Assembly: GCA_003075315.1 (NCBI GenBank)
Contig: QDFQ01000004.1
Coordinates: forward strand, 203,402-267,401
Direction of reading: 5' to 3'
Length of the DNA stretch: 64,000 nt
Source of the DNA: Arthrobacter sp. TPD3018
GTDB taxonomy: Bacteria; Pseudomonadota; Alphaproteobacteria; Sphingomonadales; Sphingomonadaceae
Below, piece after piece: positions 35,370 to 44,580 of the stretch. Made by a program: the position numbers and the translations under genes. The notes beneath the pieces are model-generated. The model did not search any database. It was not told where the DNA came from and saw only the letters and a program-made list of their open reading frames with translations. Numbering within the stretch: position 1 is the stretch's first letter; each line of letters starts with the position of its first letter.

Positions 35370-35541
35370 GTGGTGAACGGTATTCCTTATTGTCGGGCTG
35401 ACGGGTCGACGAAGCGACCTCGGCGGCGTGCCGTTACAGCAAAACGCGTCATTCTCCAAAACGCTGCGCGCCGATCATGCTCGCCGCGTCGGAGCCGAGC
35501 GTGTAGGGCGGCGCCTTTCGCCGCAACGAAGGACGCGATCG

Positions 35542-36204
35542 ATGACCCCGCGCGAGCTATTGGGAACCGCCGAGGTGCCGGGCGGCGAGCCGCTGCGCCT
35601 GTTCCGCCGCGGTGGCGACTTCATGATCGTGCTGGAGCGCAACGAGCTGATGAACAGTCGGATGAGCGGGTCGGAAGAGGCGCTCGCCGTCATGACGATC
35701 GAACGGCTGGCGTCTCGAACCCCGCATCTGCTGATCGGCGGATACGGCATGGGATTTACTTTGCGCGCGGCCTTGGCAGCGCTGGGGCGGGATGCACGTG
35801 TCACCGTGGCCGAGCTGGTGCCGGAGATCATCGCATGGGCGCGTGGGCCGATGGCGGATCTGACCGCGGGCTGGCTGGACGATGCCCGCGTGACGGTGCG
35901 GATGGGCGATGTCGCCGACGCGATCGGCGAGGGGACGTATGATGCGATCCTGCTCGACGTCGACAACGGCCCCGACGGACTGGTGCGGGCCGAGAACAAC
36001 CGGCTCTATTCGAACCGCGGGCTGGCGGCGGCGCGGGTGGCGCTGGCGCCGGGGGGCATATTGGCGGTGTGGTCCGCGGGGAAGGACGCGGCCTTTACCC
36101 GGCGGCTGCGCGACGCCGGGTTCGACGTGGACGAGGTCAGCGTCCGCGCGCGGAGCAACGGCAAGGGCGCGATGCACACGATCTGGTTCGCGCGGAAGCG
36201 GTAG
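35542..36204 (+). CDS. Spermidine synthase-like methyltransferase-fold protein
   Basis: 220 residues with a Rossmann fold: LLIGGYGMGFTLRAALAALG (glycine-rich loop), VTVAELVPEIIAWARG (acidic residue after the second strand), DAILLDVDNGPDGL and a C-terminal FARKR. This is the spermidine/spermine-synthase-like group without the N-terminal domain of true SpeE. Substrate unknown. AAGGA 9 bp before the ATG. Confidence 0.75.
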   Translation: MTPRELLGTAEVPGGEPLRLFRRGGDFMIVLERNELMNSRMSGSEEALAVMTIERLASRTPHLLIGGYGMGFTLRAALAALGRDARVTVAELVPEIIAWARGPMADLTAGWLDDARVTVRMGDVADAIGEGTYDAILLDVDNGPDGLVRAENNRLYSNRGLAAARVALAPGGILAVWSAGKDAAFTRRLRDAGFDVDEVSVRARSNGKGAMHTIWFARKR

Positions 36205-36220
36205 GCCTGCCCCCAAGGCC

Positions 36221-36248
36221 CGTCATCCCCGCCTTCGCGGGGATGACG
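36221..36248. terminator. GTCATCCCC-type hairpin between convergent genes
   Basis: CGTCATCCCCGC and GCGGGGATGACG form a perfect 12-bp stem with CTTC loop, 16 bp after the spermidine synthase-like gene and 14 bp from the aldehyde dehydrogenase stop. Very stable bidirectional terminator candidate and member of the dispersed palindrome class. Confidence 0.6.
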
Positions 36249-36261
36249 GACGTTCAGTTGG

Positions 36262-37686
36262 TTACGCCGGCTCGCCGACGATCGTCTTCAGCTCCATGAA
36301 GTCGGCGATGCCGTATTTGCCGCCCTCGCGGCCGTTGCCCGATTGCTTGAAGCCGCCGAATGGCGTGCCGACCGGGCCGCTCCAGCCGTTGATCGTGACG
36401 AGGCCGGCGCGCAGCCGCGGTGCGACCTTGGCCGCTTCCGCCGGATCGCCGGAGATCGCCGCGGACAGGCCGTATTCGGTGGCGTTGGCGAGGCGCACGG
36501 CCTCGTCGCGGTCGGTGTAGCGGGTGATCGTCGCGACCGGGCCGAACGTTTCCTCGCGCGCGATGCGCATGTCCGGCGTCACATCGGCGAAGACGGTCGG
36601 GCGGACGTAATAGCCGGCGTTGCGGCCGTCGGGACGGCCGGGGCCGCCGGTGACGAGCGTCGCGCCTTCATCGATCGCCGACTGGATCAGTGCCTGAATC
36701 TTGTCGAACTGCGCCTTGTTGACGACCGGGCCGATATGCGCGCCCATCTCGGCCGGGTCGCCGACGGGCGCGGATTCGAAGATCGCCTTGGCGACCTGCG
36801 CCGCTTCCTCGGCCTGGCTGTCGTGGACGAGCAGGCGGGTGGGTGCGATGCAGCTCTGGCCCGAATTGGCGAGCACGCCCTGCAGCGTCGGCGGCAGGAC
36901 GCTAGCGAGGTCAGCGCCCTCCAGCACCAAATTGGGGGCCTTGCCGCCCAATTCCTGATGGACGCGCTTGACGGTCGCCGCCGCAGCCTGCGCCACCGCG
37001 ATGCCCGCGCGGGTCGATCCGGTGAAGCTCACCATGTCCACGCCCGGATGGGTCGACAGCGCCGCACCGACCGTGGGGCCGTCGCCGTTGACGAGGTTGA
37101 ATACGCCCGCCGGTACGCCCGCTTCGTGCAGGATTTCCGCAAGGATCCGCGCGCAGCTCGGCGCTTCCTCGGAAGGTTTGAGGATCATCGTGTTGCCGGC
37201 GGCAAGCGCGGGCGCGACCTTGGCGCAAATCTGGTTGAGCGGCCAGTTCCAGGGCGTGATCATCGCGACGACGCCGATCGGTTCGTGGACGACGCGCGCC
37301 TTGCCGACCTGTTCGGAGAAGGTGAATTCGCGCAACGCCTTCACCGTGCCCATCAGATAACCGAGGCCCGCGGGCGCCTGCGCCGCCTGCGCGAAGCCCA
37401 CCGGCGCGCCCATTTCCTGGCTGACCGCCTTGGCGAGATCGGGGATGCGGCTCTTGTACACCTCGATCACGCGGTCGAGCAGGTCGGCGCGCTCTTCCGG
37501 CGTGGTCTGCGAGAACGTCTCGAATGCGCGGGTCGCGGCGGCGACCGCCTTGTCGACGTCGGCCTGCGTGCCGAGCGTGATCGTCGTCACTGCCTGTTCG
37601 GTCGAAGGATCGATCACGTCATAGGGGCGGCCTCCCTCGCTCGCCACCCAAGCGCCGTCGATGTAGAAGGTGAGGGGATCAGTCAT
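36262..37686 (-). CDS. NAD(P)-dependent aldehyde dehydrogenase
   Basis: 474 residues with all catalytic parts: Asn147 in MITPWNWPL, Glu245 in QELGGK, nucleophile Cys279 in NSGQSCIAP, the cofactor loop FTGSTRAG, EETFGPV and C-terminal PFGGFKQSGNGREGG. It oxidises an aldehyde to the acid; substrate range cannot be read. ATG at 37686 has GGAG 9 bp upstream. It is divergent from the quinone oxidoreductase. Confidence 0.92.
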   Translation of the reverse strand: MTDPLTFYIDGAWVASEGGRPYDVIDPSTEQAVTTITLGTQADVDKAVAAATRAFETFSQTTPEERADLLDRVIEVYKSRIPDLAKAVSQEMGAPVGFAQAAQAPAGLGYLMGTVKALREFTFSEQVGKARVVHEPIGVVAMITPWNWPLNQICAKVAPALAAGNTMILKPSEEAPSCARILAEILHEAGVPAGVFNLVNGDGPTVGAALSTHPGVDMVSFTGSTRAGIAVAQAAAATVKRVHQELGGKAPNLVLEGADLASVLPPTLQGVLANSGQSCIAPTRLLVHDSQAEEAAQVAKAIFESAPVGDPAEMGAHIGPVVNKAQFDKIQALIQSAIDEGATLVTGGPGRPDGRNAGYYVRPTVFADVTPDMRIAREETFGPVATITRYTDRDEAVRLANATEYGLSAAISGDPAEAAKVAPRLRAGLVTINGWSGPVGTPFGGFKQSGNGREGGKYGIADFMELKTIVGEPA

Positions 37687-37795
37687 CGCATCGCTCTCCA
37701 TCGGATTTCCATCGATAGTGCGATGCGCCGGGATCGGTTGCAACCCGAAACGCGTATCGCGGGTTGGGGCGGGGCACGAGAAGGACGGACGGCAT

Positions 37796-38773
37796 ATGAG
37801 CGAACGCGTCGCACGCATCACCCGCACCGGCGGGCCGGAGGTGATCGAATGGGTCGACGTCGACCTGCCGCCGCCCGGGCCGGGCGAGGTTCGGATGCGC
37901 CATCATGCGGTCGGCCTGAATTACATCGACACCTATCATCGCAGCGGCGTCTATCCGGTCGAGCTGCCGGCGGGCGTCGGCAGCGAGGCGGCGGGTGTGG
38001 TCGAGGCGGTGGGCGAGGGCGTCGACGAACTGAAGGCCGGCGATCGGGTCGGCACGTTCGGGCCGTCGCGTGGTGCCTACGCCACGGCACGCAACGTCGC
38101 CGCGAAGCAGCTTTTCCGGCTGCCCGACGATGTCGACGATCGCACCGCCGCCGCGATGCTGCTGAAGGGGTGTACGGTCGAGGCGCTGGTGGACCGCTGC
38201 GCGCGCGTGCAGGCGGGGCAGACGGTGCTGGTTTGGGCGGCAGCGGGCGGTGTCGGGCAGCTGATGACCGGCTGGCTGAAGGCGATCGGCGCGATGGTGA
38301 TCGGGACGGCCGGCACGCAGGAGAAGGCGGAGCATGCGCGGACGGCTGGTGCGGATCACGTCCTGCTCCACCGCGACGAGGATGTCGTCGCTCGCGTCAA
38401 GGACATTACCGAAGGCACGGGCGTCGCGGTGGTGTTCGACGGCGTCGGCATGGCGAGCTGGGAGCGCACGTTGGCCGTCACCGCGCGGCGCGGCCTGATC
38501 GTCAGTTACGGCAATGCCGGTGGCGCGGTAACGGGCGTCAACCTGGGCGTGCTGGCGGCCAAGGGGTCGCTGTTCGTCACCCGTCCGACGCTGTTCGATT
38601 ATTACGTCACACCTGACGAGCGGCAGGCGGGGATCGAGCGGCTCTATGCGATGCTGCGATCGGGCGCGATCCGGCCCGAGATCGGCCAGACCTTTGCGCT
38701 GGAGGATGCGGCGGACGCGCACCGGGCGCTGGAGGCAGGCGAGACGCGAGGCAGCACGATCCTGACCGTTTAG
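37796..38773 (+). CDS. NADPH:quinone oxidoreductase (zinc-free MDR family)
   Basis: 325 residues. The N-terminal GroES-like domain (VGLNYIDTYHRSGVYPVELPAGVGSEAAGVVEAVG) and Rossmann domain (VLVWAAAGGVGQLMTGWLKAIGA) match the Qor/zeta-crystallin group; no zinc-ligand cysteines are present. It reduces quinones with NADPH. It shares a 109-bp divergent promoter region with the aldehyde dehydrogenase, suggesting a common trigger such as reactive carbonyls or quinones. Confidence 0.92.
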   Translation: MSERVARITRTGGPEVIEWVDVDLPPPGPGEVRMRHHAVGLNYIDTYHRSGVYPVELPAGVGSEAAGVVEAVGEGVDELKAGDRVGTFGPSRGAYATARNVAAKQLFRLPDDVDDRTAAAMLLKGCTVEALVDRCARVQAGQTVLVWAAAGGVGQLMTGWLKAIGAMVIGTAGTQEKAEHARTAGADHVLLHRDEDVVARVKDITEGTGVAVVFDGVGMASWERTLAVTARRGLIVSYGNAGGAVTGVNLGVLAAKGSLFVTRPTLFDYYVTPDERQAGIERLYAMLRSGAIRPEIGQTFALEDAADAHRALEAGETRGSTILTV

Positions 38774-38983
38774 GCATCGGATCGCGAGGCGAAGAGAAAA
38801 GGGGCAGTCTCCCTGTCGGGGTGGCACAAGTCGTTCGAGGGCATCGTGCTGTAAAGACCGGGTAATGGGCGCACGCATTTGGACCGACGAAGCAATAGGC
38901 GTCGTCTGCATGAACGGTTTGTCATTCTGATGTCTTGATCGTGCCATCGATCGTCGGGCATGGCGGGCGCCGGAGTGTCGCCA

Positions 38984-41900
38984 ATGTCCCAGAATTCGGT
39001 TTTCTACGATGCCAGCGGTCGGCGTAAACGGCGGTTTACGCTGGCGGTCGTCGCGTTCGTCCTGTTGCTCGTGCTGTCGGTCGCGATGTTCGCGGTGTCG
39101 ATCGGCGCGGTGCCGGTCGCGCCGCTGCTGCCCGTGGAGGTCGAACGGCCACCGCTCCAGCGGCTGGCGGCGCCGCACGGCGTGTTGCGACGTGCGCGGC
39201 GCAGCATCGCCTATTACGAGAACAAGCTGTTCGGCACCGCGGCGCGCAAGCCCGCGGCATCGGGCAATCCGTCGCTCGCCATCGCATTTCACACGCCCTG
39301 GGATCCGTCGAGCGCCGCGAGCCTTCGCCGTCATGTCGAGCAACTGGACTGGGTAATCCCCGGCTGGGTCTCCGTGACGGGGCCCAACCACCAGATCACC
39401 GTCTTCCGCGACACCGCCGGTCGCACGATCCTGAACAAGGCGATCCACCGTCCGGTGGTGTTGCCGATGATCCAGAATGCGCTGAACGGCAATTGGGACG
39501 GCAAGGGCACCGCCGCACTGATGGCCGATCCGAAGGCGCGCGCGGCCTTCCTCGACAAGCTGGTGCCCTGGCTCGCCAACAATCGTGCAGGCGGCGCCTT
39601 CTTCGACTTCGAAAATCTGCCCGCCAGTGCGCAGGCGGATTACCGCGCGTTCCTGGCCGATGCTCAGCGCCGCTTCGCCCCCCGCGGGTGGGTGGTCGCG
39701 ATCGCCGCGCCGGTCGGCAATCCGGAATGGAACCTGCCCGCCTACGCCAAGGTCACCGACAAGATCTTCCTGATGGCGTATGACGAGCATGAAACGTCGG
39801 GCGAGCCGGGGCCGATCGCGTCCCAGCACTGGTTCGTCGAGCAGGTCGCCAATGCCTCGCGCGGGATCCCGCCGCAGAAGCTGGTCGTGGCGATCGGCTC
39901 CTATGCCTACAATTGGTCGCCCGCCGGCAACGACGCGATGAGCGTCGAAGAAGCGTGGCAGGCCGCACGCGATTCGGGCACGGTTCCGACCTTCGACCCG
40001 GTCAGCGGCAACAGCAGCTTCGCTTATAAAGAAGGCGACGAGAGCCATGTCGTCTGGCTACTCGATGCAGCGTCGGCCTATAACGAGATGACGTTCCTGC
40101 AGCGCGCGGGCATCGGCAGTATCGCGCTGTGGCGGCTGGGTGCCGAAGACCCCAGCGTGTGGAAGCTGTTCGGCCGCGATCATCGCACGCTGCCGCCGGC
40201 CGCTGTCATCGATACGATCCCGGCGGGCACCGACGTCGACATCGAAGGACCGGGCGAAATCCTGAAGGTGGCGGGCACGCCCGTCACCGGCCAGCGGTCC
40301 GTGGTCACCGGCCCCAATGGCGCGATCACCGACGTGCGCTTCGATCGCCTGCCGGCGCCGCTGGAGGTGGACCGTACCGGCTATCGCAAGAAGCTGCTCG
40401 CGCTGACCTTCGACGATGGACCGGACCCCAAGTGGACGCCGCAGATCCTCGACGTGCTGAAGCGCGAACATGCCCCCGGCACCTTCTTCATCGTCGGCGA
40501 GAATGCCCTGACGCAGCGGCCGTTGTTGCAGCGGATGATCATGGAAGGCCATGAGATCGGCAGCCACACCTATACCCACCCCAATCTCGCGACCTCGTCG
40601 CCGGGGCAGGTGCTGTTCGAGCTGAATGCCAACCAGCGCCTGTTCCAGGCCTTCACCGGCCGGTCGCTGCGCCTGTTCCGCGCGCCCTATTTCGGTGACG
40701 CCGAGCCGAGCACCGCGGACGAACTGGGGCCGGTGCTCCAGGCGCAGAACCGCGGCTATGTCTCGGTGGGTCTGCACGTCGATCCGGACGACTGGAAGCG
40801 GCCGGGCGTGCAAGCGATCATCGACCGGACGATCGCGCGCGTCACCGATGGCCCCGCCAATTGCACCAACGATTCGCCCGTCGACTGCAGCCGCAACGTG
40901 ATCCTGCTGCACGATGCCGGCGGCAATCGTGCCGAGACGGTCGCGGCGCTGCCGGTGATCATCGATCGGCTGCGCGCGATGGGCTATCACTTCGTGCCGG
41001 TCTCGACGCTCGCCGGCCTGTCGCGCAACGCATCGATGCCGCCGATCAGCGCAAGCGACCAGCTCGCCGCGCGCGTCGACCTCGGGCTGTTCAGCGCATT
41101 GGGCTTCATCGTCGTCGCGCTGCACTGGATGTTCGCGATCGCGATCACCGTCGGCATCCTGCGTGCGCTCGCGCTGTCGGCGCTGGCGCTGATCCAGGCG
41201 CGGCGCGAGGGGCGTGAGGTGTTCCCGGCGATCGACCCCACCCGCTTCGTGACGGTGATGATCCCCGCGTATAACGAAGAGCGCGTGATCGAACGCGCGG
41301 TGCGCGGCGTGCTCGCCTCCACCGATGTCGCGATCGAGGTGATCGTGATCGACGACGGGTCGAAGGATCGCACCTCCGCCGTCGTGGCGGAGGCATTCGG
41401 CGACGATCCGCGCGTCCGCCTGCTGACGCTGGAGAACGGCGGTAAGGCGCGTGCGCTGAACACCGCACTGGCGCAGGCGAAGGGCGAGATTGTCATCGCG
41501 CTCGACGCCGACACCCAGTTCGAACCGACGACGATCGCACGCCTCGCCCGCTGGTTCGACGATCCGAAGCTGGGCGCGGTCGCGGGCAACGCCAAGGTGG
41601 GCAACCGCGTGAACCTCGTCACCAAGTGGCAGGCGCTGGAGTACATCACCGCGCAGAACCTGGAGCGGCGGGCGTTCGCGCGCCTCAACGCGATCACCGT
41701 GGTGCCGGGCGCGGTCGGCGCGTGGCGGCTGGCGGCGATCCAGCAGGTCGGCGGCTATCCGCACGATACGTTGGCGGAGGATCAGGACCTCACCATCGCG
41801 ATCCAGCGCGCTGGCTGGGCCGTCCGCTACGATCAATATGCCGTGGCGTGGACCGAGGCGCCCGAGACGTTCCGCGCGCTCGCCAAGCAGCGGTTCCGCT

Positions 41901-42355
41901 GGGCGTTCGGCACGCTGCAATGCCTGTGGAAGCATCGCTCGGCGATCGGCAGCAGCCATCCGCGTGGGCTCGGCTGGATCGGCCTGCCGCAGGCGATCGT
42001 GTTCCAGATCCTGCTCGCCGCGATCAGCCCGATTATCGACCTGGCGCTGCTGGTCAGCTTCGTCGTCACCTATCTGGACGTGCAGGCGCACGGCTGGGCG
42101 CAGACGAGCCACGACGTCTACACGATGCTGACCTTCTGGGCGGTGTTCACGACGATCGACCTGATGGCGGCGACGGTCGCCTTCGCATTGGAACGGCGCG
42201 AGAAATGGAGCCTGTTGTGGCTGCTGATCCCGCAGCGCGTCGGCTATCGCCAGATCATGTATTACGTCGTGCTGAAGGCGATCACGCAGGCGATGCGCGG
42301 GCCGATGGTCGGTTGGGGCAAATTGCAACGCACCGGCCGCGTGCAGGCGGGGTGA
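38984..42355 (+). CDS. Three-domain polysaccharide enzyme: GH18-like + NodB deacetylase + GT2 synthase
   Basis: 1123 residues. After an N-terminal membrane helix (19-41) come three catalytic regions. First a GH18-like (chitinase-fold) domain at ~80-420 with GGAFFDFENLP. Second a NodB polysaccharide-deacetylase domain at ~468-680 with LALTFDDGPDPKW, EIGSHTYTHPNL and RAPYFGD. Third, after helices near 705-735, a GT2 domain at ~755-1000 with VMIPAYNEERVIERA, IDDGSKDRT, LDADTQF, EDQDLTI and QRFRWAFG, then C-terminal helices. It probably makes, deacetylates and trims a beta-linked amino-sugar polymer at the inner membrane. ATG at 38984 has GGAG 8 bp upstream; ATG 38960 is possible. Confidence 0.9.
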   Translation: MSQNSVFYDASGRRKRRFTLAVVAFVLLLVLSVAMFAVSIGAVPVAPLLPVEVERPPLQRLAAPHGVLRRARRSIAYYENKLFGTAARKPAASGNPSLAIAFHTPWDPSSAASLRRHVEQLDWVIPGWVSVTGPNHQITVFRDTAGRTILNKAIHRPVVLPMIQNALNGNWDGKGTAALMADPKARAAFLDKLVPWLANNRAGGAFFDFENLPASAQADYRAFLADAQRRFAPRGWVVAIAAPVGNPEWNLPAYAKVTDKIFLMAYDEHETSGEPGPIASQHWFVEQVANASRGIPPQKLVVAIGSYAYNWSPAGNDAMSVEEAWQAARDSGTVPTFDPVSGNSSFAYKEGDESHVVWLLDAASAYNEMTFLQRAGIGSIALWRLGAEDPSVWKLFGRDHRTLPPAAVIDTIPAGTDVDIEGPGEILKVAGTPVTGQRSVVTGPNGAITDVRFDRLPAPLEVDRTGYRKKLLALTFDDGPDPKWTPQILDVLKREHAPGTFFIVGENALTQRPLLQRMIMEGHEIGSHTYTHPNLATSSPGQVLFELNANQRLFQAFTGRSLRLFRAPYFGDAEPSTADELGPVLQAQNRGYVSVGLHVDPDDWKRPGVQAIIDRTIARVTDGPANCTNDSPVDCSRNVILLHDAGGNRAETVAALPVIIDRLRAMGYHFVPVSTLAGLSRNASMPPISASDQLAARVDLGLFSALGFIVVALHWMFAIAITVGILRALALSALALIQARREGREVFPAIDPTRFVTVMIPAYNEERVIERAVRGVLASTDVAIEVIVIDDGSKDRTSAVVAEAFGDDPRVRLLTLENGGKARALNTALAQAKGEIVIALDADTQFEPTTIARLARWFDDPKLGAVAGNAKVGNRVNLVTKWQALEYITAQNLERRAFARLNAITVVPGAVGAWRLAAIQQVGGYPHDTLAEDQDLTIAIQRAGWAVRYDQYAVAWTEAPETFRALAKQRFRWAFGTLQCLWKHRSAIGSSHPRGLGWIGLPQAIVFQILLAAISPIIDLALLVSFVVTYLDVQAHGWAQTSHDVYTMLTFWAVFTTIDLMAATVAFALERREKWSLLWLLIPQRVGYRQIMYYVVLKAITQAMRGPMVGWGKLQRTGRVQAG

Positions 42356-42368
42356 GGGAGAGCGCGCT

Positions 42369-43043
42369 GTGTTCCGAACACGCGTAAAAGTCTGTTGCAT
42401 CGCGTCACGGGCCGAGGCGGATATGGCGACAGCCGCCGGGGCGGATGCTTTGGGCCTGGTGGCGCGTATGCCATCGGGTCCTGGGCCGATCCCCGATGAT
42501 CGGATTGCCGACATTACCGCGACCGCCATGCCGCCCGTCGCCACGTTCCTGCTGACGTCGGAAACCACGGCCGATGCGATTGCGGAACACGTGTCGCGAA
42601 CGCAGCCGACGACGGTGCAGATCGTATCGCACATCGATGTCACGGAATCTCGCAAGCTTGCGGAATGCCTCCCCCACGTCCGTCGGGTACAGGTGATCCA
42701 TGTGGAGGGCCGCGAAGCACTCGACATGATTTCCCTGTATTCGCCGTACGTTCACGCGTTCCTACTCGATTCCGGTCGGCCCAATGCGGCGATCGCCGAA
42801 TTGGGCGGCACTGGTAGGGCGCATGACTGGACGATCAGCGCCGACTTCGTTCGCGCCAGCACGCGTCCGGTGTTTCTGGCTGGGGGCCTGTCCGCGAGCA
42901 ACGTGGGCGAGGCGATCCGCCAGGTAAGGCCATATGGGCTCGACCTGTGCTCCGGTGTGCGGACGGACGGCCATCTCGACGCCGTCAAGCTCGACGCATT
43001 CATGCATGCCGTGCGCGCGGCTGACATGACGATGTCTCGGTAG
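42369..43043 (+). CDS. Phosphoribosylanthranilate isomerase-like protein (TrpF fold)
   Basis: 224 residues, TIM-barrel, starting GTG. VKVCCIASRAEADMATAAGADALGLV corresponds to TrpF's KICGIT..EDA..A..AGAD..G, with the first Cys conserved as the catalytic base. HAFLLDSG corresponds to the general-acid Asp, and FLAGGLSASNVGEAIRQVRPYGLDLCSGVRT to the phosphate-binding end. It is 13 bp after the polysaccharide enzyme gene and not beside other trp genes. The second Cys in place of Gly in the first motif suggests a paralogue with another substrate, but isomerase activity is possible. Confidence 0.8.
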   Translation: MFRTRVKVCCIASRAEADMATAAGADALGLVARMPSGPGPIPDDRIADITATAMPPVATFLLTSETTADAIAEHVSRTQPTTVQIVSHIDVTESRKLAECLPHVRRVQVIHVEGREALDMISLYSPYVHAFLLDSGRPNAAIAELGGTGRAHDWTISADFVRASTRPVFLAGGLSASNVGEAIRQVRPYGLDLCSGVRTDGHLDAVKLDAFMHAVRAADMTMSR

Positions 43044-43138
43044 GCTGCCGCGCCGTTAGCCGGTAAACCTTGGCAGAATGGCATCGCCTTCCCCGCGCGC
43101 TAGGTCTACGAACGGCTGCACGCGTTTAGGGAGCCTGC

Positions 43139-43891
43139 ATGATCCGTCCATTGCTGTTTTTGGCGTCGCTGCTCGCCGCCGCTCCGGCGATCGCGCAGGC
43201 TAAGCCGCCGCTGGTGCTGGCGGCGGCCAGTCTGCAGGAATCGATGACCGCCGCGGCTGACGCCTGGGCGACGCGGGGCCACCCGCGGCCCGTCATCTCC
43301 TTTGCGGCATCGTCCGCTCTGGCGCGGCAGGTAGAGGCGGGGGGTGACGCCGATCTGTTCGTGTCGGCGGACCAGCAGTGGATGGATGCGCTCGCCGCGA
43401 AGCGACTGATCGTGCCGGCCAGCCGCGTGACCTTCCTGGGCAACCAGCTGGTGGTGGTCGCCGCGAGGGACAATCCTGTGCGCATCCCGGTGCGTCCGCC
43501 CGCCGCGCTGGCGCGGGTGCTGGGTGCGGGGCCGCTCGCCATGGCGGATGCGCCGGTCCCGGCCGGCCAATATGGCGAGGCGGCGTTGAAATCGCTCGGC
43601 GTCTGGAGTGCGGTCGCGCCCAAAGTGGTGCGCGGCGACAGCGTTCGCGCGGCGCTGACACTGGTCGAACGTGGCGCCGCGCCGCTCGGGATCGTCTATG
43701 CCACCGATGCCAAGGCGTCGACCAAGGTGCGGATCGCAGGCGTGTTTCCGGCGACCAGCCATCCGCCCGTCACCTATCCGATCGCGCGCCTTGCCCGATC
43801 GACGAACCCTGAAGGCGAGAGGTTCCGCCGCTTCCTGATCAGCGCGCCGGGTAAGGCGATCTTCCGGCGATACGGGTTCTTGCCCCGCTGA
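43139..43891 (+). CDS. modA: Molybdate ABC transporter substrate-binding protein
   Basis: 250 residues. A signal peptide (1-20, LLAAAPAIAQA) is followed by a ModA-type periplasmic fold: LVLAAASLQESMTAAADAW, ISFAASSALARQVEAGGDADLFVSADQQWMDAL and ADAPVPAGQYGEAALKSLG. The 'AAASL' and 'SSA..RQ' residues form the oxyanion pocket. First gene of modABC; its TGA overlaps modB's ATG. Confidence 0.95.
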   Translation: MIRPLLFLASLLAAAPAIAQAKPPLVLAAASLQESMTAAADAWATRGHPRPVISFAASSALARQVEAGGDADLFVSADQQWMDALAAKRLIVPASRVTFLGNQLVVVAARDNPVRIPVRPPAALARVLGAGPLAMADAPVPAGQYGEAALKSLGVWSAVAPKVVRGDSVRAALTLVERGAAPLGIVYATDAKASTKVRIAGVFPATSHPPVTYPIARLARSTNPEGERFRRFLISAPGKAIFRRYGFLPR

Positions 43892-44580
43892 TGCTATCGG
43901 CGGAGGAATGGGGGATCGTCGGGCTGAGCCTGCGCGTCGGCGGGGTGGCGGTGGCGGCGATGCTGCCGGTCGCCTTCGCACTGGCGTGGGCTTTGGCGCG
44001 CGGGCGGTTTCCGGGCAAGTTGCTGCTCGACGCGATCGTCCACCTGCCGCTGGTGGTGCCGCCGGTGGTGACGGGGTGGCTGCTGCTCATCGCCTTCGGC
44101 CCGAACGGCCCCGCCGGCGCGCTACTCGAACGCTGGTTCGGGGTGAGCGTGCTGTTTCGCTGGACTGGGGCGGCGATCGCGGCGGGGATCATGGCGATGC
44201 CGCTGATGGTGCGCGCGATGCGGCTGTCGATCGAGGCGGTCGACCCGCGGCTGGAAAGCGCGGCGCGCACGCTGGGGGCGGGGCCAGCCCGTGTGTTCTG
44301 GACGCTGACGCTGCCGCTCAGCCTGCCGGGCGTGCTGGCGGGTGCGGTGCTGGGCTTCGCCCGTTCGATCGGCGAATTCGGCGCGACGATCACCTTCGTC
44401 TCCAACGTCCCGGGGCAGACACAGACGCTGCCGCTCGCCATCTATTCGGCACTCCAGCAGCCGGGAGCCGAGGCGAGCGTGTGGCGGCTGTCGGGGATCG
44501 CGGTGGTGCTGAGCCTGATCGCGCTGCTCGCGTCCGAATTGCTCACCCGGCGCGTGCGACGGGGGCTGCATGTCCTTTGA
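43891..44580 (+). CDS. modB: Molybdate ABC transporter permease
   Basis: 229 residues with five to six membrane helices and the permease EAA loop (SIEAVDPRLESAARTLGAGPARVFWTLTLPLSLPG) that contacts ModC. The TGATG start overlaps modA; the end overlaps modC by 11 bp. Confidence 0.95.
   Translation: MLSAEEWGIVGLSLRVGGVAVAAMLPVAFALAWALARGRFPGKLLLDAIVHLPLVVPPVVTGWLLLIAFGPNGPAGALLERWFGVSVLFRWTGAAIAAGIMAMPLMVRAMRLSIEAVDPRLESAARTLGAGPARVFWTLTLPLSLPGVLAGAVLGFARSIGEFGATITFVSNVPGQTQTLPLAIYSALQQPGAEASVWRLSGIAVVLSLIALLASELLTRRVRRGLHVL

Noticed and set aside
37679-40048. A 789-codon minus-strand open frame antisense to the quinone oxidoreductase and neighbouring gene
   Set aside because: No recognisable domain and low-complexity composition; the plus-strand genes have complete motifs.
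40058-42727. An 889-codon open frame on the minus strand, antisense to the three-domain enzyme
   Set aside because: It is rich in Arg, His and Asp with no domain, and mirrors a well-supported plus-strand gene; a by-product of GC-rich codon use.
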